From: JAIRNF01 sp031551125
GTDB lineage: Bacteria; Bacteroidota; Bacteroidia; Bacteroidales; UBA932
Length of the DNA stretch: 64,000 nt
Reading direction: 5' to 3'
Assembly: GCA_031551125.1 (NCBI GenBank)
Contig: JAVBOB010000013.1
Location: 124,001-188,000 of the forward strand
Part shown: positions 43,912 to 51,247 of the stretch, one piece after another
How positions within the stretch are numbered: the first letter of the stretch is position 1
How the letters are laid out: every line of letters starts with the position of its first letter
Translations under genes and position numbers: made by a program
The notes under the pieces: model-generated
Database searches by the model: none
The model's input: only the letters and a program-made list of their open reading frames with translations
What the model was told of the DNA's origin: nothing

Positions 43912-45282
43912 CTATTCGTATCTCAATGATTCTATTGGGTCTTTCTCTGCAGCACGCTTAGCGGGTGCATAGCCAAATATTATTCCTACTGCTGCCGATA
44001 CGCCAAAGGCAACAATTACCGATACGGCAGAAACAATTGTTTTAATTTCGAAGAAATAGGTAATTACCTTTGAAAGCACTACCCCCAGTATTACTCCTAT
44101 TAAACCTCCGGTTACGCTGATTAGCACGGCTTCTGCTAGAAACTGTACAATAATATCTTTCTTTTTGGCACCAATGGCAAGCCGTGTGCCTATTTCTTTG
44201 ATGCGCTCCATTACCGAGGCAAACATAATGTTCATAATACCAATACCACCCACTAACAGCGATATTCCGGCAATAGCGCCAAGCACAATATTAAAAATGT
44301 CTTTGGTACGTTGTTGCTGTTTAAGAAGCATTTCGGGTACGGTAATTTGATAGTCCTCCACTCCTTGGTGACGACGTATCATCATACGGCTGATGATTTC
44401 CATTGTGGTACCCAGCTGTTCTGTTTCCTTTACCTGTACAATTATACGATCTAGCTGGTTGTAGTTCTTTTGCGCATCGGAAGCAGACTCGGTAGATGTG
44501 GACATAACAATTCGACCAAAGCCCCCTCTAAAGGATATGCTTGCTGATTCGCTTTTCTTTGAGTTGGCTATTGCCCTGTTCTGGTAGCGCATCAGCATAG
44601 TTTTTATAGGGATAAAAATGTTGTCATTGTAAACGTTTATCCCCGTGTTTTGAAATGTACTTACCGAGAGTTCGCTTTTTTCTAATACTCCAACTACCTT
44701 AAGCCATAGGCTGCCAAACTTTACCATTTGTCCAATAGGGTCGGTCTGGTTAAAGAATTTGGTTTTTATGTTGTGGCCTATTACGCATACGGGAAGCCCT
44801 TCTTCGTCTTGCTCTTTAGTAAAGTAAGTGCCTTGGGAAAGTGGGAGGTTGTATAATCCGAAAAAATCGACCGATACACCGGTCATCTTAGCAGAATAAC
44901 GTAAGCCCGATTGCGTAATGTATGAATCGACCGTTACCTCAGGGCTGATACGTTGTACACTTGGTAATACATCTTTTATTGCCTGTGCGTCGGCTAGGGT
45001 AAGTCCGGGAGAAAACTTTTTGGCTTGACTTTCACCGTCAGCTTGTGAATCCTCGCCAGCTGTATTAAGTACAGGTACAATAACGATGTTGTTTACCCCT
45101 ACCATTTTTATTTGCTCAAGAATTTCTTGCTGGGCGCCGTTGCCTATGGCTAGCATGCTAATAACTGCCGCCACGCCAAAGATTATACCCAACGCCGTAA
45201 GCATTGATTTGAGCTTATTGCCGAGTATCGCCTCCATTGCGATGACGATATCGTGCATATATCTTTTCAGAAAGTTGAACAT
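43912..45282 (-). CDS. ABC transporter permease, MacB-like without ATPase domain
   Basis: 456 residues: an N-terminal membrane helix (MLTALGIIFGVAAVISMLAIGNGAQ), a large periplasmic MacB core domain (about 55-310), and three C-terminal FtsX-type helices with NIMFASVMERIKEIGTRLAIGAKK (about 352-375). Full MacB carries an N-terminal ATPase of about 220 residues that is absent here, and no ATPase gene is in the operon. The nucleotide-binding subunit must come from elsewhere in the genome. Confidence 0.88.
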   Translation of the reverse strand: MFNFLKRYMHDIVIAMEAILGNKLKSMLTALGIIFGVAAVISMLAIGNGAQQEILEQIKMVGVNNIVIVPVLNTAGEDSQADGESQAKKFSPGLTLADAQAIKDVLPSVQRISPEVTVDSYITQSGLRYSAKMTGVSVDFFGLYNLPLSQGTYFTKEQDEEGLPVCVIGHNIKTKFFNQTDPIGQMVKFGSLWLKVVGVLEKSELSVSTFQNTGINVYNDNIFIPIKTMLMRYQNRAIANSKKSESASISFRGGFGRIVMSTSTESASDAQKNYNQLDRIIVQVKETEQLGTTMEIISRMMIRRHQGVEDYQITVPEMLLKQQQRTKDIFNIVLGAIAGISLLVGGIGIMNIMFASVMERIKEIGTRLAIGAKKKDIIVQFLAEAVLISVTGGLIGVILGVVLSKVITYFFEIKTIVSAVSVIVAFGVSAAVGIIFGYAPAKRAAEKDPIESLRYE

Positions 45283-45300
45283 GCTTCTGGGATATCAAGT

Positions 45301-45346
45301 ATCATGGCATCAAGTATCATCTAATCATGATACTTGATACCATGAT
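45301..45346. repeat. 20-bp intercistronic hairpin
   Basis: ATCATGGCATCAAGTATCAT (45301-45320), 6-nt loop, ATGATACTTGATACCATGAT (45327-45346); 19 of 20 positions pair. It lies between the adaptor and permease genes of one operon. Related sequence (GTGATACTTGCGTCGTGATA, CGATACCTGCATCGTGATAC) occurs near 49263 and 56508. Confidence 0.85.
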
Positions 45347-45354
45347 TGATTATG

Positions 45355-47001
45355 CTATTCACTTTTTTGTTGGGGTTGTTGCTGAGGCTGTTGTCCTTGC
45401 TGTCCTCTTTGCTTCATGCGCTCTTCTCGATATTTACGTAATCCGGCGGTATCACCCTTTTCCATCATTTGCTTTACCTCTGCGGGTATTTCCCGTTGAC
45501 CTCCTTGTCTGTTTTGGCCTGCCCCGAATTGAGCAGCTCCACCTTGCGTAGGGGCTCCGGTTGCTCCTCCACCGGAGGGGCTTACCGTCATTATCTGCAT
45601 ACCGCCATTAGCTCCCGGTCTTGCGCCGCCAAATCCTCCACGACCCATCATCTGCTGGCGAGCTTTTCTTCTAGCCTCTTCCGCCTTACGAGCGTTTTCC
45701 AACCGTTCTTCTTCTGCTTTTTTCTTCGCTTCGTTACGTTCTTTGATAATAGGTATCAGCTCTTCTCCTTGCTGCTTAAACTTTTCAGGATGTTCGGGCT
45801 GAGATAGGTACAGCTCATCGCCTTCTTGCAAACCTTGCTCAATAATACGGTAGTTCTCATTCATCTCACCCGCAACTACAATCTGTTTTACCCCGTTTGT
45901 TTTGTAAACGTAGGTTACTGTATCGTTGCCAAATAAAGATTCAATAGGAATGTATAGTACATCACTAAATGAAGCGGTAACAATTTGATTGGATGTGGTC
46001 ATTGCAGGACGTAGAATAGGGTCGGAGCCGTTAAGCCGAACCACTACCTCAAATACCTTAGCATCGGCATTTTTCAGCTGCTCGCCTACGTTTGCTACCG
46101 ATATAACCTCTCCGGTGTACTTTTTATCAGGGAAAGCGTCAATACCAAGACGCACTTTTTGCCCACTCTTTACCTTACTGATATCTATTTCGTTTACGTA
46201 GGTGCGAGAGTCCATCGTTGAGAAGTCGGGCAACGTGGCTACAATCAAATCCCATGCGCTAATGGACGATCCGGCCTTACGCTTGTCTCCGCCAAAGCTT
46301 TTGTAGTAAATTACCATACCCGATTTTGGGGCGCGAACGGTAAACCGTTTCAGCACGTCCATCATCTCATCATATTCGCGTTGAGAACGTTGGTATTCGT
46401 TGTTGGCATCGGATACCTGAGCAATAGCTTGATCAACCTTCAGCTTATAGTTACGACGCTCCTGATCTAAATCACGTAGCGATTTGTCCAAGTTATTCTT
46501 TGCCTGACGTTGTGTTGCCGGTGGTTCGTAGATTGACTGATCGACTACGATTTGCTTTTCTTCAACGTCAAACTCTAAGTTTTTAATGTTGTTACGAATG
46601 GTGCGTAGGTTGAGTGATGTATCAAGTACGGCACGGTCTAATGCCGATTTGTACTTATCCACATCGTTGGTGAGGTCTTTAAGACGGGTTTGTACGCTCG
46701 ATGGGTCAAGCGTGGCGACATAATCACCGGAGTCAACCATTGTACCTTCGGGTACTAAATCTTGAATCTTAATATCGTTAACACCACGCATGTTACGGCT
46801 CTGCAATTCGGTAGGGCCTGTAATGTTAACGCTGTTCGGGGCTACAAGCTCTCCCGATACGGATACTACTATCTCAAAATCTCCTTTCTTAACTTTTACC
46901 TTCTGATCGACCGATTTAGACGATCTGGATGCACCGATAATAATAATGATTAGTATTACCGCTGCCGCAGCCGAAAGGTAAATAATGGTTTTCTTTTTCA
47001 T
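45355..47001 (-). CDS. Efflux periplasmic adaptor subunit with Gln-rich C-terminal tail
   Basis: 548 residues; N-terminal anchor (about 5-23), lipoyl/coiled-coil/beta-barrel order as in MacA (PNSVNITGPTELQS..., PEGTMVDSGDYVATLD, VRAPKSGMVIYYKS). Beyond about residue 415 it carries an unusual low-complexity extension: a charged Glu/Arg helix (KKKAEEERLENARKAEEARR), a Gly-rich stretch and a Gln-rich end. First gene of the adaptor-permease-TolC-TlpA operon. The tail is outside the normal adaptor fold; function unknown. Confidence 0.88.
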   Translation of the reverse strand: MKKKTIIYLSAAAAVILIIIIIGASRSSKSVDQKVKVKKGDFEIVVSVSGELVAPNSVNITGPTELQSRNMRGVNDIKIQDLVPEGTMVDSGDYVATLDPSSVQTRLKDLTNDVDKYKSALDRAVLDTSLNLRTIRNNIKNLEFDVEEKQIVVDQSIYEPPATQRQAKNNLDKSLRDLDQERRNYKLKVDQAIAQVSDANNEYQRSQREYDEMMDVLKRFTVRAPKSGMVIYYKSFGGDKRKAGSSISAWDLIVATLPDFSTMDSRTYVNEIDISKVKSGQKVRLGIDAFPDKKYTGEVISVANVGEQLKNADAKVFEVVVRLNGSDPILRPAMTTSNQIVTASFSDVLYIPIESLFGNDTVTYVYKTNGVKQIVVAGEMNENYRIIEQGLQEGDELYLSQPEHPEKFKQQGEELIPIIKERNEAKKKAEEERLENARKAEEARRKARQQMMGRGGFGGARPGANGGMQIMTVSPSGGGATGAPTQGGAAQFGAGQNRQGGQREIPAEVKQMMEKGDTAGLRKYREERMKQRGQQGQQPQQQPQQKSE

Positions 47002-47090
47002 CCGTATTGCCTCTTTAAGATGTTAAACAGTTGGCTTTTATAGCATTCTGCTAGTGTATAAAGAAAATATGAAGTACGTTTTGAAGAGTA

Positions 47091-47124
47091 CAAATCTAAA
47101 AAACTTTCGAGTTAGACGAACAAA
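47091..47124 (-). promoter_or_regulatory. Promoter of the adaptor-permease-TolC-TlpA operon
   Basis: Reverse strand: TTTG (47124-47121) and TAGATTTG (47098-47091), spacer 22 nt, slightly long. Start site about 83 nt before the adaptor ATG. Confidence 0.55.
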
Positions 47125-47148
47125 ATAGCCTAAGGTTTAGCGGCTAAT

Positions 47149-47178
47149 TTTGGTTTTCTAAAAAAAACGCTACTTTTG
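47149..47178 (+). promoter_or_regulatory. Promoter of tRNA-His
   Basis: TTTG at 47149-47152 and TACTTTTG at 47171-47178, spacer 18 nt; tRNA begins 42 nt downstream. Confidence 0.75.
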
Positions 47179-47220
47179 TCCCCGCATCTGTACCAAAACT
47201 TGGACACTGATGTTTAAATG

Positions 47221-47294
47221 GTGATTGTAGCTCAGTTGGTTAGAGCGCTAGATTGTGGCTCTAGAGGTCGGGGGTTCGAATCCCCTCTTTCACC
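47221..47294 (+). tRNA. tRNA-His (GTG anticodon)
   Basis: Complete cloverleaf. D-stem GCTC/GAGC, anticodon stem CTAGA/TCTAG with loop TTGTGGC (anticodon GTG), T-arm GGGGG-TTCGAAT-CCCCT. The base before the tRNA is G (47220) and the discriminator is C (47294), the extra G-1:C73 pair expected for tRNA-His. The acceptor stem GTGATTG/CTTTCAC has two T:T mismatches at pairs 5 and 6. The CCA end is not encoded. Confidence 0.95.
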
Positions 47295-47295
47295 C

Positions 47296-47329
47296 AAACC
47301 GCACCCGGTATATACCGGGTGCGGTTTTT
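47296..47329 (+). terminator. Terminator of tRNA-His
   Basis: AACCGCACCCGGTA / TACCGGGTGCGGTT, a perfect 14-bp stem with a 2-nt loop region, followed by TTTTTG. Confidence 0.93.
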
Positions 47330-47385
47330 GTATTGTGGGGAATTTGAACCACATAGCATGTGGGAAAAATAGCGAGTAGAAATTA

Positions 47386-47413
47386 AAAAGCCGGGTAAAT
47401 CTGCCCGGCTTTT
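47386..47413 (-). terminator. Terminator of the SDH_sah-like gene unit
   Basis: AAAAGCCGGG...CCCGGCTTTT; on the reverse strand the stem is followed by TTTTTAATTT. It lies 20 bp after the small gene at 47434. Confidence 0.88.
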
Positions 47414-47433
47414 AGATATTGATAGTATATAAA

Positions 47434-47631
47434 CTAAGAAATACCAAATAGTACTGCTTCTTGATACATTCCTCGTTCATTTGTTAGTACTTCTGAAATA
47501 TTTTCAGGCTTGTTCTCCGTATAAACCCCTTCTTTAACATCCATAATGAACAGCTGTACTTCTGAAGTTTTTTCATATTCCACAACTTGTTCATTAGTGT
47601 CAGTGGTAACTCGAGCTACAACCTTTTCCAT
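47434..47631 (-). CDS. Small protein of unknown function
   Basis: 65 residues, acidic, with no signal peptide or membrane segment: begins MEKVVARVTTDTNEQVVEYE and contains SEVQLFIMDVKEG. I do not recognise a family. It follows the frameshifted protease-like gene by 10 bp and shares its terminator, so it was probably part of the same unit. AT-rich codon use like its neighbour suggests joint acquisition. Confidence 0.55.
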   Translation of the reverse strand: MEKVVARVTTDTNEQVVEYEKTSEVQLFIMDVKEGVYTENKPENISEVLTNERGMYQEAVLFGIS

Positions 47632-47641
47632 GATATTTTAA

Positions 47642-48852
47642 TTAGTTAAACATTAGACTTACATTTAGGTCTTTTTCCACTTTTCTAATTGTAGGTGTCA
47701 AATCTACAACATTTTTACAACTCTGACAAGTCAATTGATTTTTGTCATCAAGCATTACATTTGGCTTATATCCTTTTTCCTTAAATACCTTGTTGTCGAT
47801 ATTTGTATAGCCAATTAATACAGATTCATGGCCACATTTAGCACATTTTATCTTTAATTCAACGTTTGTTGGGACATTTTGTTGACTTGGATTAGCATTT
47901 CTTAACGGAATTATTTGGTTTTGCGCGGTTTGAACAATAATTTCTTGAGCAATATTTGCCAATTTATGAGCATATATCTTGTAAATGGGACTATTAAATA
48001 GAAATTGAATCACTGTTTTAATGCTATAAACTATATCTGCAAATTTTCTATCATTATCTATTCTCTCTATTATGAGGAGATCTTCGAAGTCTTCAATTTT
48101 CAATGACCTTCCATGACTTCGCCACATATTATGATCACAAAACATTTCTGCGACTTCTGCAGCTCTAGCTTTACGAACCTCATCAGTAACTGCATCTCCG
48201 CTCTTGCTTCTTTTTATCCAATTTTTAAACTTATAGTTTTCTAGCCATTTTTTTACAAGATCTTTCGCAAATTCAAGAGAGTTAAAAATATTGATTGTTT
48301 CTCCTGGTGGTATTTGAGCTATTATTTGCGCATCAAATGGGTTTAAAAAGCCATTCTTCTTGGCTTCTTCCATTTTTTCCATTACCCAACATTTATAATT
48401 GTGTGCAGAGACAACAGATCTACCTATCATAACTTGAGCATCTATTGGACCTAAACTACCTGTATCTGTCATATATATGTTATCTCCTGAAAGAGCCAAA
48501 ATAGTACCTGCACTTTTAGCCTCGCCCGCAATAATGAAGTTAACTTCTTTAAATTTTTTATGGAGATACCTAGCTATTTCTTCAGCTGCACCAGCACTAC
48601 CACCATGTGTTTCGATATAAAAATCAATACTTTCGGCTTCATAATCTCTTAGAGATCATGTATGAAATAGAAATCTTCTTGATTTAAACTTACATCTACA
48701 CCTTGAATTTTACCTTTTCTTGGATCTGAAGCATAAATGAATAAATGGCGCCCTGTGTGTTTAAGGTACTCATCCGCTAAAACCTTTAATTCATTTTTTA
48801 ATCCTTGAGGGTCTAATCCTCGCTTCAAATAATGTTGAATTACGCTATCCAT
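47642..48852 (-). pseudogene. ClpP-like serine protease of the SDH_sah family, disrupted by a frameshift
   Basis: Two adjacent frames together encode one protein. The first (48852 to the TAA at 48649) ends VSLNQEDFYFIHDL; the second continues, after a -1 shift, LRDYEAESIDFYIETHGGSA (given in part), then IAGEAKSAGTILALSGD with the catalytic serine of KSAGT, and MTDTGSLGPIDAQV. That is the serine-dehydrogenase-proteinase (SDH_sah) pattern of the ClpP/crotonase superfamily. A C-terminal four-cysteine zinc ribbon (KCAKCG, CQSCKN) is present. One missing base near 48650-48656 explains the break; no slippery heptamer is seen. The promoter at 48875 supports the ATG at 48852. Confidence 0.85.
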
Positions 48853-48874
48853 ATTAGTTAATTTTTGGGACACT

Positions 48875-48882
48875 CAAAGATA
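48875..48882 (-). promoter_or_regulatory. -7 element TATCTTTG (reverse strand) for the SDH_sah-like gene
   Basis: CAAAGATA on the + strand. The implied start site (about 48868) lies downstream of a GTG at 48873, so the ATG at 48852 must be the start. Confidence 0.6.
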
Positions 48883-49291
48883 GATATTAATTGTTTATTA
48901 TATTATATTTTCATAAAATTAATTTTAGATTACACATAGTTTTAGTTAATAAGTGTTTGCAAACTCAGCATAAAAATATAACAAACAAATTTAAATACAT
49001 AAAAATATGCATTGTTGTTTTTGACATTGGTATTTTCTTATAAGCCAACAACAGTAATACGGTAACGTCTATTTACTTGAACTGCTCTAAAATAAGTCCA
49101 TCAAACAATTTGATTATAAACGCAACCAACTTCCTCTGTACGGCGGCATTTATAAATTACCGTATTCAACGCATTGCTACTTTTCAGGAGATGTCTCACT
49201 ACGTTCGACATGATGGCTACTTTTAGCTACCTACTGTTAACATTCAAATCCTTTCGTGATATGTGATACTTGCGTCGTGATACTATAAAAC
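48883..49291. other. AT-rich gene-free stretch
   Basis: No gene seen. The first 150 bases are very AT-rich. At 49190-49215 lies one arm (AGGAGATGTCTCACTACG) of a repeat like the one at 63169-63326, and at 49256-49285 a GTGATACTTGCGTCGTGATA unit related to the hairpin at 45301-45346. Confidence 0.6.
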
Positions 49292-49326
49292 AAAAAGCCC
49301 CTACTTATTGCTAAGTAAAGGCTTTG
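49292..49326 (-). terminator. Terminator after the HldE-like gene
   Basis: On the reverse strand AAAGCC, ACTTA/TAAGT inner pairs and GGCTTT are followed by TTGTTTT. It lies about 60 bp after the stop codon at 49389. Confidence 0.75.
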
Positions 49327-49388
49327 TCTTTAATCTTTTGTCCTTTGTCTTAAAGTCCTAAAGTCTATTCATCTTATAGTCTTTCTTC

Positions 49389-49763
49389 TTAGAAATCGCT
49401 TCCTTTTGGTGTTGCATCAGGTTGCAGGAAGGCAATCATATCTTCGGCAGGTTCGTCGAGAATGGTTACCACGTTTACAAAGCGGAGCGAGGCTACCAGC
49501 GTGGCTCTGTCGGTTTCGTTATTGTTTAGCGAGCGTCCCGCTTCTTTTGCCAACCTGTCGGAGTACACGCCAACAATCATACGGTCGGCTTCGTTAGAGG
49601 CATTTGCCAAGTAGTCAAGAACTTCTTTGGTTAATACATCAAAATACCCATATATAAACGCAAAGGTTTTAGTCTTAAACTTCCAGTAGGCAAGCTTACG
49701 CGAAAGTTCATCTTTATCATTCATAATTCGGTGATTGATTAATTCTAGCTCATTATTATCCAT
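49389..49763 (-). CDS. Degenerate HldE/RfaE2-like nucleotidyltransferase, truncated
   Basis: 124 residues clearly related to the ADP-heptose synthase cytidylyltransferase-fold domain: FIYGYFDVLTKEVLDYLANA (about 36-55; family NGCFDILHxGHVxYL), DRMIVGVYSDRLAKE (about 60-74; family DRLIVGxNSD), DRATLVASLRFVNVVTILDE (about 84-103) and PDATPKGSDF at the end (family PDxxxKGGDY). The catalytic HxGH is replaced by TKEV, and the protein stops where the family continues for another 20-30 residues. It is probably not catalytically active. It is followed by the LPG-synthase-TM gene 12 bp upstream in the same direction. Confidence 0.75.
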   Translation of the reverse strand: MDNNELELINHRIMNDKDELSRKLAYWKFKTKTFAFIYGYFDVLTKEVLDYLANASNEADRMIVGVYSDRLAKEAGRSLNNNETDRATLVASLRFVNVVTILDEPAEDMIAFLQPDATPKGSDF

Positions 49764-49775
49764 AGCAATAAAATT

Positions 49776-50792
49776 TTAGGTAACAACTATAGGTTTCTTT
49801 CTTAGCTTATAGAATACGCTGGCAAGCGATATAAAGCCCAAAATAAGCATAAATAACACCTGCGACTCGTGCGATATCGTAGCAAATATAATTCCATCAT
49901 CAAATCCAATTCCATATACTCCCAAGCCCATAGCAACAATAAGGTGGAATGAGCCAAAACCTCCCTGAGCCGGAACAACCCAGCCAAGTCCGCCGAGAAC
50001 ATAGAGGAATAATGCGTCTATAACCGTAAGCCCTGCCGTTTCGGGGATAGCGAGCATAATTGTATAGCTCATCATCCAGTAGCCAAGCGTAATAAGAAGC
50101 GAGTAAAACAGAAACTTCCAACGATGCTTCATCCTCATCCCGCTCTTTATACCCTCAGCAAAACCTTTTCCAAGGCTTTTTACTTTTTTAACTGCTCCTA
50201 TATTCTTTAGGTTATCCCTGAAAATATAGACCAGCACAACTACAGCGATAATAGAAAACAAAATTACCAGCAATAATGTTGTATGCCCAAATATGCTGAC
50301 CAGCCCTTTGCTGAGCGGCTGCCAAACTTTTTCGGACAGGAACGCCCCAAACACATCAAGGCGGATAAATACAACGGTGAGTATAGAAAGTAAAAGAAAT
50401 ATCAGGTCGAAAATGCGCTCTACCACAACGGTACCAATCAGCTTATCGAAGGGCAGATTTGAAGTTTTACTGAGAACACCGCAACGGCTTATTTCTCCAA
50501 CGCGGGGAAGAGCTAAGTTGGTTAAATAGCCTACCATTGTGGCGTTGTAGGTATCTGCAAAGGTAGGTTTGTGCCCAATAGGTTCTATGATAATTTGCCA
50601 GCGGGCAGCTCTGCAAATGTATGCGAAAATACCAATGAGTATGGCTACTACTATCCAAAAGAGGTTTGCACTCTTTATTCCGTCCCATAGCTTCTGCGGC
50701 TCGATGTTACGAAATGCAAAGTACATCAGCACTACCGTTAGCGTAAGAAACACAAGGTAGCGAATGATATTTAGTAGCTTTTTTTTCTGCAC
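49776..50792 (-). CDS. Lysylphosphatidylglycerol synthase-type transmembrane (flippase-like) protein
   Basis: 338 residues with about eight membrane helices; the LPG_synthase_TM / UPF0104 pattern is clear: FWIVVAILIGIFAYICRAARW (about 45-65), NLALPRVGEISRCGVLSK (about 92-109; family PxRxGExxR), and GGLGWVVPAQGGFGSFHLIVA (about 269-289). Only the membrane half exists, without the lysyl-transferase domain, as in many bacteria; a lipid-translocation role is inferred. 19 bp separate it from panD. Confidence 0.85.
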   Translation of the reverse strand: MQKKKLLNIIRYLVFLTLTVVLMYFAFRNIEPQKLWDGIKSANLFWIVVAILIGIFAYICRAARWQIIIEPIGHKPTFADTYNATMVGYLTNLALPRVGEISRCGVLSKTSNLPFDKLIGTVVVERIFDLIFLLLSILTVVFIRLDVFGAFLSEKVWQPLSKGLVSIFGHTTLLLVILFSIIAVVVLVYIFRDNLKNIGAVKKVKSLGKGFAEGIKSGMRMKHRWKFLFYSLLITLGYWMMSYTIMLAIPETAGLTVIDALFLYVLGGLGWVVPAQGGFGSFHLIVAMGLGVYGIGFDDGIIFATISHESQVLFMLILGFISLASVFYKLRKKPIVVT

Positions 50793-50811
50793 GTTACACG
50801 GCTTAACGGCA

Positions 50812-51165
50812 TTAACTTATCAAGCGGTTAGTTTCGGTATCGGGGAAAACAACTGCAGGTTCAAACTTTTTAGCCTCTTCAAAATCCATCGTAGCGTACG
50901 ACATAATGATAACAATGTCTCCCACTCTGCACCTAAGTGCAGCAGGCCCATTGATGCCTATTTTTCTACTACCGCGCTCTCCCTTTATTACGTATGTTTC
51001 TAACCTTTCTCCATTAGTAATATTTACAATAGTAACCTTTTCGTTAGCAATAAGATTGGCAGCATCCATCAAATCCTCATCAATGGTAACACTACCAATG
51101 TAGTGTAAATGTGCCTCTGTAACAGTTACTCTGTGTAACTTCGATTTTAATATTTCTATCTGCAT
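50812..51165 (-). CDS. panD: Aspartate 1-decarboxylase (PanD)
   Basis: Makes beta-alanine for pantothenate. Translated from the ATG at 51165 (117 residues); an upstream ATG at 51195 would lie at or before the predicted promoter. The self-cleavage site is Gly24-Ser25 in HYIGSVTID, which yields the pyruvoyl group. Further motifs: NGERLETYVI (about 51-60) and GAAxxxxxGDxVIIxSY in the form PAALRCRVGDIVIIMSY. panC lies just upstream in the same direction, so both halves of the pantothenate route are together. Confidence 0.95.
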   Translation of the reverse strand: MQIEILKSKLHRVTVTEAHLHYIGSVTIDEDLMDAANLIANEKVTIVNITNGERLETYVIKGERGSRKIGINGPAALRCRVGDIVIIMSYATMDFEEAKKFEPAVVFPDTETNRLIS

Positions 51166-51184
51166 ATTTTCTTTTATAGAATGG

Positions 51185-51192
51185 CAAATATA
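51185..51192 (-). promoter_or_regulatory. -7 element TATATTTG (reverse strand) for panD
   Basis: CAAATATA on the + strand. Predicted start site about 51178, 13 nt before the panD ATG. This suggests panD can be expressed separately from panC. Confidence 0.6.
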
Positions 51193-51247
51193 CAATACTT
51201 TGGCAAATCTCAGTAAAATTTAACACAACAGATTAACCAGCAATATA

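Noticed and set aside
48630..48670. Programmed -1 frameshift in the SDH_sah-like gene
   Set aside because: A -1 shift would restore the frame, but no X-XXY-YYZ slippery site or downstream pseudoknot is evident; mutation or sequencing error is simpler.
49050..49160. Possible remnant of a transposase reading frame (reverse strand)
   Set aside because: Only about 20 codons of protein-like sequence in two frames; too short to assign.
47221..49300. Integrative element bounded by tRNA-His direct repeats
   Set aside because: No second copy of the tRNA 3' end and no integrase could be found in the window; only compositional evidence remains.
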